NCBI GenBank assembly: GCA_001899635.1
Contig: MKVQ01000004.1
Span: 314,023 to 378,022, forward strand
Direction: 5' to 3'
DNA: 64,000 nt
Source: Myxococcales bacterium 68-20
GTDB lineage: Bacteria > Myxococcota_A > Polyangia > Polyangiales > Polyangiaceae
Below the pieces are notes generated by a model that saw only the letters and a program-made list of their open reading frames with translations, was not told the DNA's origin and searched no databases. This document shows positions 25,568 through 34,228 of the stretch, one piece after another. The number at the start of each line of letters is the position of its first letter. Positions within the stretch are counted from its first letter, which is position 1. The position numbers and the translations under genes are program-made.

Positions 25568-26968
25568 TCAGGCCCGCTGCCCGCCGCCCCGTGGACGTGG
25601 GAGGTTGTACTCGCCGAGACGCGAGACCAGCGTGCGGCGCGAGATCCCCAGGAGCTGGGCGGCCTTCGTCTGGTTGCCGGCGCACTTCTCGAGCGCCTCG
25701 ACGATACGCTGTCGCTCGAACGCAGCGAGATCGTTGCGGAGCCGAGCTCCCGCGGCGTCGTCGGCGGCGTCGCCCGCAGGGAGCGCCATCGGGTCGAGCG
25801 TGTCTCCCTGGGAGAGAAGGACCGCGCGCTCGATCGCGTTCTTCAGCTCGCGGACGTTGCCGGGCCAGTCGTAGCTCTCGAGCCGCGCGAGCGACTCCTT
25901 CGTCAGCGCCATCGGCGGGCGATTCGCGTCGGCGCAGGCCTTCACGAGGAGCTCGCTCGCGATCGCAGAGATCTGGTCGCGGCGCTCACGGAGCGGCGGG
26001 ACCTCGATCGTGATGCCGTTCAGCCGGAAGTACAGGTCCTCGCGGAACAGGCCTTCCGAGACCATCGCGCGGAGGTCGCGGTTGGTCGCCGCGATGAAGC
26101 GGACGTCGACCTTGCGCGGGGCCACCGTGTCGACGCGGATCACCTCGTTGCGCTCGAGGACGCGGAGCAGCTTCGCCTGCGTGCCGAGCGGGAGCTCGGA
26201 GACCTCGTCGACGAGCACGGTGCCGCCGTTCGCGGCCTCGAAGAGGCCCGGCTTCTCACCCTCGCCGAACAGCTCGCGATCGAGCAGGTGCTCAGCGAGC
26301 GCAGCGGCCTCGACCCGGAAGAAGGCAGCGTTGGCGCGGCGCGATGCGCGGACGACGCGCTCCGCGATGACCTCCTTGCCGGTGCCGGTCTCGCCGGTGA
26401 TGAGGACGTGGATGTTGCCGGCAGCGACGAGCTTCACGAGCCGCTCGAGGCGCTGCATCGGAGTCTCGTTCGCACGCGCGCCGGGCGGAGCGACCGTCGA
26501 AGACGCCGAGGGCGGGAGCCTGAACGAAGGCCGGGGCGTGAGCTTGACCGGCGGGACGCGCTCGGCCGCGGTCGGATCGCCTGCCTGGATGACGACGACG
26601 ACGTTGCCGATCTCGATGACCTCGCCGGGCGCCACCGGGACGGGCATGCTCGTCACGGAACGGCCCGCGATGCGCGTGCCGTTCGCGCTGCCGGCGTCCT
26701 CGATCCTGTGGACCGTGCCGAGGTGGAGCACCGCGTGCTTGCGAGAGACGGACGAATGCTCGATGCGGACGTCGCACGCGGAGGAGCGCCCGATCGTGAG
26801 CGAGCCGGACGCGGGAAGGATTCGCGAGAGCGAGCCTCCGTCCCAGAACGCCGTGAGACGCGGCGCTTCGGAGGTATCGCCATCCTTGGTCAGCTCTGTG
26901 CGGCCGCCCGGGTCGGTTCCTTCCGAATCCCTCGAAGACATCCTCTTCGTAAGTACTGCGAATGCCAT
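25568..26968 (-). CDS. FHA-domain AAA+ transcription regulator lacking the GAFTGA loop
   Basis: About 466 residues. ATG 26968 was chosen because GGAGGG sits ~9 bases upstream. FHA domain at ~50-135 (GRSSACDV, VSRKHAVL, SANGT), which binds phosphothreonine. AAA+ domain with Walker A GETGTGKE and Walker B TVLVDEVS. Where sigma54 activators carry GAFTGA, this protein reads ELFGEGEKPGLFEAANGG, so the sigma54-contact loop is deleted. The C-terminus is a Fis-type helix-turn-helix (NQTKAAQLLGISRRTLVSRL). It probably binds DNA as an ATP-dependent oligomer but should not open sigma54 promoters in the usual way. Confidence 0.85.
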   Translation of the reverse strand: MAFAVLTKRMSSRDSEGTDPGGRTELTKDGDTSEAPRLTAFWDGGSLSRILPASGSLTIGRSSACDVRIEHSSVSRKHAVLHLGTVHRIEDAGSANGTRIAGRSVTSMPVPVAPGEVIEIGNVVVVIQAGDPTAAERVPPVKLTPRPSFRLPPSASSTVAPPGARANETPMQRLERLVKLVAAGNIHVLITGETGTGKEVIAERVVRASRRANAAFFRVEAAALAEHLLDRELFGEGEKPGLFEAANGGTVLVDEVSELPLGTQAKLLRVLERNEVIRVDTVAPRKVDVRFIAATNRDLRAMVSEGLFREDLYFRLNGITIEVPPLRERRDQISAIASELLVKACADANRPPMALTKESLARLESYDWPGNVRELKNAIERAVLLSQGDTLDPMALPAGDAADDAAGARLRNDLAAFERQRIVEALEKCAGNQTKAAQLLGISRRTLVSRLGEYNLPRPRGGGQRA

Positions 26969-27202
26969 GGCGACGCTACCCTCCGCGTTGGCGACACTGC
27001 AGCCGCCGTACCGCGCTCGAGCTCGGCATCGACTGCGCCGCGACTCGCGCAACTCGCGCACGTACTGACCCAGTGCACCCGTCAGGTCGGGGCCCGACGC
27101 GGCGTTCGACCTGGGCGAAGAGGATGGATCAAACCTCCCCCTCGATCACCCGTTTCCCTACACATTGTCCGCTATTTCTCGAAAATTCCGCGCTCCGAGC
27201 CA

Positions 27203-27218
27203 TGGCACGCAAGTAGCA
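27203..27218 (+). promoter_or_regulatory. Candidate sigma54 (-24/-12) promoter
   Basis: TGGCAC, five bases (GCAAG), then TAGCA fits the TGGCAC-N5-TTGCA consensus with one mismatch and correct GG-GC spacing. It lies just upstream of the lipoprotein gene at 27232, so the expected transcript would start almost at the ATG, which is a weakness. Confidence 0.4.
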
Positions 27219-27231
27219 GTATCGAGGTCGC

Positions 27232-28422
27232 ATGGGAGCCAGGTGGTTGGTCGGCGTTGCTGGAATGGTGGTCGCGGCGACGCTCGCAGCGTGCTCCGCG
27301 CCGACCGATGAAGCGGTCGGCGGTGACCGCGCCAGCGTCAGGCAGGCGGAGTTCGACAAGAACGCCGTGCTCACCGACACCGTCCTTCGCGATGCGAAGT
27401 CCCTGAGCGCTGCAGACATCCAGGCCTTCCTCGAGAACACCCCGTGGGGCCAGACCTCGGTCCTCGCCACGTACGAGGAGGACGGCAAGAGCGCCGCCGA
27501 GATCATGCACGATGCCGCCACGAAGCACGGCATCAACCCCCTCGAGCTCCTCGTCCGCGTGCAGATGGAGCAGGGCCTCATCAACAAGGCGACGGCGTCC
27601 GAGGAGTCGATCTCGATCGCCTTCGGCTGCGGCTGCCCGCACAGCCCCGTGTGCTCGTCGAAGTACGAGGGCTTCGCAAACCAGGCCGACTGCGCCGCGG
27701 GCACCCTGAGCCGCTCGATGGATCGCGCGCTGACGTCGAACGGGACGGCCAGCGGCTGGAGGAAGGGCGAAGAGAAGCTCACCCAGGACAAGATCGAGGT
27801 CGTCCCGACGAACGCCGCAACAGCTGCACTCTACACGTACACGCCTTGGGTCGGCGAGGCCGGCGGAGGACGGAAGGGTGTCGGCGGCGCGAGCCTCCAC
27901 TATCAGGTGTGGGAGCGCTTCGCCGACGCGGTCGGCTACGGCGTCGCCGCGAACAACGACAGCCCGCGCCAGAGCGAGGTCCTCGATGCCGGCGCGCCGG
28001 GCGACGACCCGAACGACGGCGAGGAGGAGGCGGATCCCGTCCTCGAACCGGAGACCGACGCGGGCGCTCCTCCCAGCGCCGACGCGGGCGCTCCTCCCAG
28101 CGCCGACGCGGGCGCCGGTGAGGAAGAGGAGCCGGGCAAGGGCAAGGCCGAGAGCGAGGGCGAGGACGACGACGACATCCTCAGCGAGGGCAACGCGCCG
28201 CCGTCGACCAACGTTCCCCCGCCGCGTGAGGGCAAGTCGCGCTCGAAGAGCAGCAGGGGCGGCGACGAAGACCTCAGCGAGGCAACCGAAGAGGAGCTCG
28301 CCGGCAAGAAGCGCTCGGCCGGCGGCTGCTCGAGCACCGGTGGCAACACGAGCGACGCCTCGCTCGTCGTCCTCGTGATGGCGGCCGCGTCGCTCGTGGC
28401 GAAGCGCCGCCGCCAGGCCTGA
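27232..28422 (+). CDS. Lipoprotein with MYXO-CTERM-like C-terminal sorting tail
   Basis: A 396-residue protein. The N-terminus has a lipobox (TLAAC, Cys ~21). Residues ~40-230 form a folded domain with a conserved-looking FGCGCPHSPVCSS cysteine cluster and a glucosaminidase/transglycosylase-like flavour (GINPLELLVRVQMEQGLI), suggesting a peptidoglycan-active or bacteriocin-like lysozyme fold; this is tentative. A 110-residue Asp/Glu/Ala/Pro linker includes a 9-residue tandem repeat (GAPPSADA, DNA ~28067-28120). The end, GGCSSTGG, a hydrophobic stretch and KRRRQA, matches the MYXO-CTERM layout (Cys, helix, Arg cluster) used for surface anchoring in myxobacteria. Having both a lipobox and MYXO-CTERM is unusual. 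Confidence 0.65.
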   Translation: MGARWLVGVAGMVVAATLAACSAPTDEAVGGDRASVRQAEFDKNAVLTDTVLRDAKSLSAADIQAFLENTPWGQTSVLATYEEDGKSAAEIMHDAATKHGINPLELLVRVQMEQGLINKATASEESISIAFGCGCPHSPVCSSKYEGFANQADCAAGTLSRSMDRALTSNGTASGWRKGEEKLTQDKIEVVPTNAATAALYTYTPWVGEAGGGRKGVGGASLHYQVWERFADAVGYGVAANNDSPRQSEVLDAGAPGDDPNDGEEEADPVLEPETDAGAPPSADAGAPPSADAGAGEEEEPGKGKAESEGEDDDDILSEGNAPPSTNVPPPREGKSRSKSSRGGDEDLSEATEEELAGKKRSAGGCSSTGGNTSDASLVVLVMAAASLVAKRRRQA

Positions 28423-28501
28423 GCCGCCTTTCGATCGAACGAGCGGCCGACCACTCCGGTCACGTGGTCACGCAGCCTCCGCGCCGATCCGAAGCGCCGG
28501 C

Positions 28502-29335
28502 TCAGCCCGCGTTTTCGACGCAACCCCGGACGAACGGGACCAGATGCGCGTTGACCGCGGCCGGGTCCTCGAGCGCGGACATGTGGCCCGCACCTTCGAT
28601 GATCTCGAGCCTCGCACGAGGGATCCCCTTCGCGATCGCCTCGCTCTGCTCCGGCGGTGTCGACCGATCCTCGCGCCCGCAGATGACGAGCGTGGGCGTG
28701 TTGATGCGCGGAAGGTCCGGGAGGATCTTCTTCCGGTGGACGACGACCGCGATGGCGGCTCGCGAGAGGCCGGCGCGATCGAACGACATCATCCGGCGAT
28801 ACGCGGCGTCGATCAGCTCCGGAGACTCGACGCGCACGCGAGGCCCGAACATCAACGGGGCAAGCTCGCGCTGGAAGAGCGAGAACGGGAACCCGATGCG
28901 ACGGTGCATCGCGATGAACGCGCGGAACTTCACGCGCTGCGCGAGCGGCTCGGCATCCGCGCTCGCGTCGAGGAGAGCGAGGCCCGCGACCTTTCCAGGG
29001 TGCTGGAGCGCGAGGCGCATCGCGACCATCCCACCCCATGACAACCCGACGACCACCGCCCGATGGATGCCGAGCTCGCCGAACGCGTCGAGGAGCGCAT
29101 CGGCGTGCTCCTCGAGCATGAAGCGCGGTGCCGGCTCGCTCCTGCCGTGTCCCGGCCCGTCGAGGATCACCACGCGACCGAGCGCAGCGAGTGGCTCTAC
29201 CTGCCCACGCCACATCCCTCCGTCGAACAGGAGGCCGTGCAAGAGGACGATCGCAGGATCGCCGGAACGACGCTGCGCGCCGCGCTCTTCGTAGAACAGG
29301 CGGCCGAGCCGAGTTCGAACGTACCCCATCGCCAT
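28502..29335 (-). CDS. Alpha/beta-hydrolase
   Basis: A 277-residue soluble enzyme of the alpha/beta-hydrolase fold: oxyanion HGLLFDGG near residue 33, nucleophile elbow GLSWGG (Ser ~98), acid in VICGREDRSTPP (~220) and catalytic His in IEGAGHMSALEDP (~248). It resembles small esterases and 3-oxoadipate enol-lactonase-like hydrolases; the substrate cannot be named. It is transcribed convergently to the lipoprotein gene. Confidence 0.85.
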   Translation of the reverse strand: MAMGYVRTRLGRLFYEERGAQRRSGDPAIVLLHGLLFDGGMWRGQVEPLAALGRVVILDGPGHGRSEPAPRFMLEEHADALLDAFGELGIHRAVVVGLSWGGMVAMRLALQHPGKVAGLALLDASADAEPLAQRVKFRAFIAMHRRIGFPFSLFQRELAPLMFGPRVRVESPELIDAAYRRMMSFDRAGLSRAAIAVVVHRKKILPDLPRINTPTLVICGREDRSTPPEQSEAIAKGIPRARLEIIEGAGHMSALEDPAAVNAHLVPFVRGCVENAG

Positions 29336-29373
29336 CGAAGATAGCGCGGGTCGAGCGCGGCAGGGGCGCGACG

Positions 29374-30825
29374 TCAGCCGGACAGGAGGACGAAGCTTCC
29401 GCCCAGTACGACGAGAGCCGCGACGCCGAGCACGATGAGCAGGATGAGCACGAGCCCACCCTGTTTTGGCTTCGACGTGCTCGCCAGCTGATGTGCGATC
29501 GGCTGGGCACGCGGCTCGACACGAGGAGCGATCGCTGGCCCCAGCTCACCGGCGAAGCTCGGCGCCGCCGCTCCGACGTTCGAAGCGCTCGCGAGCGTCG
29601 CGCCAGTCGCCTGGCGCCTGGCGATGGGCAGATCGGGTCGCGTCGCGTGGGCCATCGGTTCGGTCGTGCCGTGCGTCTTACCGTCGGTGCCAGCTGCGAC
29701 GCGCGCCGGCGGCGCATCTCTGCGGGTGGTTGGGGCGCGATCCCCGGCTTCGCGTGCCACGTGGGCCGGACCGGGATCCACCGACGACTCGACGCGCACG
29801 CGCTCGCGAGCTGGAAGCGCGTCCGCGTCGATCCGCAGCGACGGCTCCGTCGTCTCCATGAAGGGCTCGACGGCCATGATCGCGCGGGCCTCCGCGAGGG
29901 CGCTCCGGAGCGAGCGCGCGGTCGGGAAGCGCTCCTCCGGAGTCTTGCGGAGACAGCGGAGGATCACGCTAGCGAGCACCGCCGGAACGTCGGGGCGATG
30001 CTGGGTGATAGGCGTCGGAGGGTCACCCAGGATCGCCGCAACGAGCGCCGCCTCGGGGGACGCGACGAAGGGATGCTTGCCGGCCACGAGCCGGTAGAGG
30101 CACGCTCCGAGGGCCCAGATGTCCGTGCGCTCGTCGACCGAGCGCGAGCTCTTGATCTGCTCCGGCGCCATGTACGAGAGCGTCCCGACGAGATCGCCCA
30201 TCCGCGTGATCGTCTGGAGCTTGCCGATGCGCCCGCCGACGGCGCGCGCGATCCCGAAGTCGAGCACGCGGAGGATGGGCGGGCCGCCATGCACGGTCGC
30301 GAGGAAGAGGTTCTGAGGCTTCAGGTCGCGATGGATGAGCCCCGCATCGTGCGCCTCCTCGACGGCCTCGCACGCTTGATCGATGTACGAACACGCCTCG
30401 TCGAACGGCAGCGGCCCGCGCTCCGCGAGGAGCTGCGAGAGGTCCTTCCCCTCGAGGAGCTCCATCACCATGAACGGAAGCCCGGTGGCGAGCGCACCGA
30501 CGTCGTGAACACGGACGGTGTGCTTGCTCGACAGCGCCGCCATTGCACGCGCCTCGCGAGCGAACCGCTCCTTCGCGTCGACATCGGACTCGAGCGAAGG
30601 GTCGAGCACCTTCATCGCGACGGCATGACCGAGCTCGATGTGCCGCGCAGCAAGCACGTGGGCCATGCCGCCCGAGCCGACGAGTCGCTCGACGCGATAA
30701 CGGCCGGCGACGAGCTCGTCGATCCGCGGAAGCCCGGCCGGCGGCTCGCGCACCGTCGCGGGAGCCTCTTCGTTCTCCAGGCGACCGCTCCTCCGGGTCG
30801 TAGGGATCGACGTCGGGCTGCCCAT
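29374..30825 (-). CDS. Membrane-anchored Ser/Thr protein kinase
   Basis: A 483-residue kinase. Kinase domain at ~40-300: VGSGGMAHVLAA, AMKVLDP, IHRDLKPQNLFL, DFGIARAVGG, MAPEQI and DIWALGACLY. A ~150-residue Pro/Ala/Arg linker leads to a C-terminal membrane span (GLVLILLIVLGVAALVVLGGSFVLL) with only a few residues outside, so unlike the kinase at 23892 it has no external sensor domain. A PP2C phosphatase is encoded just upstream on the same strand. Confidence 0.9.
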   Translation of the reverse strand: MGSPTSIPTTRRSGRLENEEAPATVREPPAGLPRIDELVAGRYRVERLVGSGGMAHVLAARHIELGHAVAMKVLDPSLESDVDAKERFAREARAMAALSSKHTVRVHDVGALATGLPFMVMELLEGKDLSQLLAERGPLPFDEACSYIDQACEAVEEAHDAGLIHRDLKPQNLFLATVHGGPPILRVLDFGIARAVGGRIGKLQTITRMGDLVGTLSYMAPEQIKSSRSVDERTDIWALGACLYRLVAGKHPFVASPEAALVAAILGDPPTPITQHRPDVPAVLASVILRCLRKTPEERFPTARSLRSALAEARAIMAVEPFMETTEPSLRIDADALPARERVRVESSVDPGPAHVAREAGDRAPTTRRDAPPARVAAGTDGKTHGTTEPMAHATRPDLPIARRQATGATLASASNVGAAAPSFAGELGPAIAPRVEPRAQPIAHQLASTSKPKQGGLVLILLIVLGVAALVVLGGSFVLLSG

Positions 30826-31034
30826 CGGGCCATCTTACGACGACTCGCACCGACGAGCCCGCCCTTGGGCCGAGTCCGTCGTTCGCTGCCGAATCACGTG
30901 GCCCCGCCCTTGAACGAAGCCCGCGTGATCCGAGCCGCGAACGTCGAGCCATGACTCGGCGTGCACTCGTCCTTCTTTCGTGCCGAGCCCGAGGTCGGAC
31001 TCGCGACGGTTCGCGATGCGGCGGCGTGAGGACG

Positions 31035-32603
31035 TCAGGTCGGGCGCGACGACGGCCGGCCCGCTTCGACGATCCGAAGAAGGACGACGGTAACGTCGTC
31101 CTTGCTGCCGTGCGCGTTCGCGAAGAAGACCAGACGCTCGACCGCCGCACGCGGGTCTTCCTCGTGGAGGAGCTGCGTCGCGATCGTCCCGTCGGGGATC
31201 ACCTTCGTGAGGCCGTCGGAGCAGATCAGGTACACATCGCCGAGCGCGGGCGCGGCCATGATCACGTCGACCGAAACGGCCGGCCACACGCCGAGTGCTC
31301 GGCTCAAGTGCGCACCTTCCGGACCGGCCACGCCGTAATCGGACATGGTGTGATCGGTCGTCAGCTGCTTCATGATGCCGTCGCGAATGCGGTAGCAGCG
31401 GCTGTCGCCGACGTGGCCGACGAACATCCGCTCCATGTCTTCCGTGAAGCGCGCGGCGCACAGCGTGCTGCCCATCCCTTTCAGCTCCGGCTGCTTCTTC
31501 GCCGCGAGGAAGACGGCGGCGTTCGCCATCTGGATCGAGCGCGCGAGCTCGGAGGCCGCGAGCGGGATGTCCTCGTGCGCGGCAGCGTCGAAGCGCCGAC
31601 GCGCGAATGCATCGCCGATGATCTTCACGACGAGCTTGCTCGCGAGCTCGCCCGTGCCGTCTGCCCCCATGCCGTCGGCGACGAGGAAGACGGACTCCTT
31701 CTCGAGCACGAGCAGGCTGTCCTCGTTGCGCTTCCTCCGCTTGCCTGGGACGGTCTGCGCGAAGACGCGCACGGCAAGGCGCGGTGAGGTGCCTCCGATC
31801 ACTGCGGTGTCGGCGCCTTCGTCGATGACGATCTTCTCGACGCCCGGCTGGATCGCCTCCCCCTTTGGAAGATCCTCGAGCTCCACGACCGCGAGGACAT
31901 CGCTACTGCTCGCTTCGATGCGCGGAAGCTCGGAGAGGACGTCGGGATCGATCGTTCGCCCCGCGGGGGCGCTCGCGGACGAAGACGCCGGCTGCGCCAC
32001 CTTCGCCGTTGGAGGCGCGGAAGACGCCTTCGAAGCGGACGCGGCGCCGGCAACTGGCTTCGGCTCGCGCTTCGGCGCGTCGCTCTTCACCGGCTCGCGC
32101 TTCGGTGCGTCGACCTTCACCGGCTCGTGCTTCGGTGCGTCGCTCTTCACCGGCTCGGGCTTCGGTGCGTCGACCTTCACCGGCTCGAGCGGCGGCGCGT
32201 CGCTCTTCACCGGCTCGTGCTTCGGCGCATCGACCGTCACCGGCTCGTGCTTCGGTGCGTCGACCTTCACCGGCTCGTGCGTCGGTGCATCGACCGTCGC
32301 CGGCTCGAGCGGCGGAGGCTCGTTCGGCGCGCTCACGCCGTCCGGGACAGCACTGCTCTCGGAGGGCGGAGCCGGCCGTGCAGATGCCGACTTCGCTCGA
32401 GCGAGCATCTTCGGCGGGATCTCCGACTCCGGCCGGAGCGCCGGTGGCATCGTCTCTGCGGCGCGATCATCGAGCGGCGATCCGCTCGGATCGCGAGCAC
32501 CGCGCGTCGCGCCCGATCGGAGGACGCGGGTCCACACGAGATAGGCCGCCCCCGCGGCGGCGAGCAGCAACGACAGGATGCCGAAGACGTCGATGTCGGC
32601 CAT
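31035..32603 (-). CDS. PP2C-family Ser/Thr phosphatase with repeat-bearing membrane-anchored N-terminus
   Basis: A 522-residue protein. An N-terminal span (residues ~5-24, FGILSLLLAAAGAAYLVWTRV) anchors it. Residues ~95-185 contain eight copies of a decapeptide like VDAPKHEPVK. After an Ala/Ser linker, the PP2C domain (~275-515) has RNEDS, VADGMGADG, GSTLCAA, HVGDSRCYR, ICSDGLT and DDVTVVLLR, covering the metal-binding Asp residues. It probably reverses phosphorylation by the neighbouring kinases. The repeats likely form a spacer through the periplasm or along the membrane. Confidence 0.9.
   Translation of the reverse strand: MADIDVFGILSLLLAAAGAAYLVWTRVLRSGATRGARDPSGSPLDDRAAETMPPALRPESEIPPKMLARAKSASARPAPPSESSAVPDGVSAPNEPPPLEPATVDAPTHEPVKVDAPKHEPVTVDAPKHEPVKSDAPPLEPVKVDAPKPEPVKSDAPKHEPVKVDAPKREPVKSDAPKREPKPVAGAASASKASSAPPTAKVAQPASSSASAPAGRTIDPDVLSELPRIEASSSDVLAVVELEDLPKGEAIQPGVEKIVIDEGADTAVIGGTSPRLAVRVFAQTVPGKRRKRNEDSLLVLEKESVFLVADGMGADGTGELASKLVVKIIGDAFARRRFDAAAHEDIPLAASELARSIQMANAAVFLAAKKQPELKGMGSTLCAARFTEDMERMFVGHVGDSRCYRIRDGIMKQLTTDHTMSDYGVAGPEGAHLSRALGVWPAVSVDVIMAAPALGDVYLICSDGLTKVIPDGTIATQLLHEEDPRAAVERLVFFANAHGSKDDVTVVLLRIVEAGRPSSRPT
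32061..32310. repeat. In-frame 30-bp tandem repeat inside the PP2C gene
   Basis: About eight units of 30 bp encode PKHEPVK(V/S)DA variants. Unit-to-unit changes are mostly in the two bases that switch K/T, H/R/P or V/S. There are no unique spacers, so it is not CRISPR. Copy number in such coding repeats can vary between strains. Confidence 0.85.
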
Positions 32604-32722
32604 GCAGGGGGCCGATGACTTTACATCTTCCCCCCAGGCAAACGCAGAAAAGCGGGGAAGTCCGCGAGAACGTCGCCGTCCTCGGGTCTTCCCCGCCCTC
32701 GTTGGAACGGGTCTTCGACCTA

Positions 32723-32741
32723 GAGCGCTAGCTTAGCGCTC
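32723..32741 (-). terminator. Hairpin at the end of the glutamate dehydrogenase gene
   Basis: A perfect 8-bp stem (GAGCGCTA / TAGCGCTC) with a 3-base loop touches the stop codon of the gene at 32740. A second, longer inverted repeat (CGGGGAAG ... CTTCCCCG, about 32652-32693) follows before the PP2C start. Together they probably separate the two transcripts. Confidence 0.5.
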
Positions 32742-34077
32742 AGGGGAAGATCTCGCGCTCCTTGTAGACGGCCTCGATGCGCTGAAGCGCGAGCGCGTAG
32801 GCCGCGATGCGACGGTCGACCTTGTGCTGGCGCGCGAAGTCGGCGACCTCGCGGTACGCACGCGTCATCGCCTTCTCGAGCTTCGCGTCGACCTCTTCTT
32901 CGGTCCAGCTCTCCGAGCGCTTGTTCTGCACCCACTCGTAGTAGCTGACGGTGACGCCGCCGGAGTTGCAGAGAACGTCGGGAAGGATGTCGACGCCCTT
33001 CTCGAGGAGGATCCGCTCGCCGGCCGGGTTGGTCGGGCCGTTCGCGCCCTCGACGATGACCTTGCAGTCGAGGCTCTTCCCCTCGCTCTCGCCGACCTGG
33101 TTCTCGAGCGCGCAGGGCGCGAAGATGTCGGCCTTCACCTTGAAGAACTCTTCGCGGGTGATCGCCTTGCCGCCGGGGTAGCCCTGGATCGAGCCCTTGG
33201 CCTGGACCCAGTCCTGGAGCTTGTGCGCGTTGAAGCCCTCGGGGTTGTGCAGGTAGCCGGTGTGGTCTCCGACGGCCACCGTCGACACGCCCATGCGCGA
33301 GAGGATGACGGCGAGGTGCGAGCCGACGTTGCCGAAGCCCTGGAGGGACATCGTCGAGCCTTCGAGCTCGAAGCCCTTCTCCTTCGCCCACTCGATGACG
33401 CAGTAGACGGCGCCCTGAGCGGTGGCCTTCGCGCGACCGAGCGTTCCGCCGGACGCGACCGGCTTGCCGGTGACGACGCCCTTGACGCTCTGCTTGTTCG
33501 CAGCGCCGACCATGTTCGAGTACGTGTCCATCATCCACGCCATCGTCTGGCTGTTCGTGCCGACGTCGGGCGCGGGGATGTCGTACTCGGGTCCGATGTT
33601 CTCACCGAGCGCGTGGGTGAAGCGACGCGTGATCTTCTGGAGCTCGTTCTTCGAGACCCCGTGCGGGTCGAACTTGACGCCGCCCTTGCCGCCGCCGAAC
33701 GGGATGCGCATCAGCGCGCACTTCCACGTCATCATCGCAGCGAGCGCCTTGACGTCGTCGAGCGTGACCGACGAGTGGTAACGCACACCGCCCTTGAACG
33801 GTCCGAGCAGGTTGTTGTGCTGGACGCGGTAGCCCTTGAAGAGCTTCACCTCACCGTTGTCCATGCGGACCGGGAAGTTGATGATGAGCTCGTTCTTCGG
33901 CTGGCTCAGGATCGTCCGAACGTGATCGGCCAGATTGATCGTGCGGGCTGCGCGGTCGAGATAGTCCTGGACGACCTTGAAGAAGTCGTACTCCTTCACG
34001 ATGATCGTGCGCGACGATCCGGGAGCAGTTGGAACCACGTTCTGCGGGGTAGCGCTCGGTGAATCTGCGGGTGTCAT
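32740..34077 (-). CDS. Glu/Leu/Phe/Val dehydrogenase (glutamate dehydrogenase type)
   Basis: A 445-residue enzyme of normal family length. ATG 34077 was preferred over the 41-codon longer frame, whose leader is Arg-rich noise. Substrate/catalytic region: KGGVRYHSSVTLDDVKALAAMMTWKCALMRIPFGGGKGG, with the catalytic Lys region, and PAPDVGTN. Rossmann NAD(P) site: LQGFGNVGSHLA near residue ~240. It interconverts glutamate with 2-oxoglutarate and ammonia, or acts on branched amino acids; sequence alone does not settle which. A single housekeeping-type gene with its own terminator. Confidence 0.9.
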   Translation of the reverse strand: MTPADSPSATPQNVVPTAPGSSRTIIVKEYDFFKVVQDYLDRAARTINLADHVRTILSQPKNELIINFPVRMDNGEVKLFKGYRVQHNNLLGPFKGGVRYHSSVTLDDVKALAAMMTWKCALMRIPFGGGKGGVKFDPHGVSKNELQKITRRFTHALGENIGPEYDIPAPDVGTNSQTMAWMMDTYSNMVGAANKQSVKGVVTGKPVASGGTLGRAKATAQGAVYCVIEWAKEKGFELEGSTMSLQGFGNVGSHLAVILSRMGVSTVAVGDHTGYLHNPEGFNAHKLQDWVQAKGSIQGYPGGKAITREEFFKVKADIFAPCALENQVGESEGKSLDCKVIVEGANGPTNPAGERILLEKGVDILPDVLCNSGGVTVSYYEWVQNKRSESWTEEEVDAKLEKAMTRAYREVADFARQHKVDRRIAAYALALQRIEAVYKEREIFP

Positions 34078-34228
34078 CGCGGCTTCTCTTAGCCCATTTG
34101 CCCCAGCGGCCAAGGCGAAATTCTTTCGGCTGGCCTCGCCGCATTGCGTCGTCGGACTCGGCCGAACTCGCCTGTTTTTCGTCACTCTTCCACGCGTCAC
34201 GACCTGGGACCGACCTTCTCCGAAACCG

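Noticed and set aside
27203-27218. Regulation of this sigma54-like promoter by the neighbouring FHA regulator
   Set aside because: That regulator lacks GAFTGA, so it should not activate sigma54; the promoter is kept only as a candidate for another activator.
32061-32310. Regular 30-bp repeats resembling a CRISPR array
   Set aside because: Units are directly tandem without unique spacers, keep the reading frame and code for a decapeptide.
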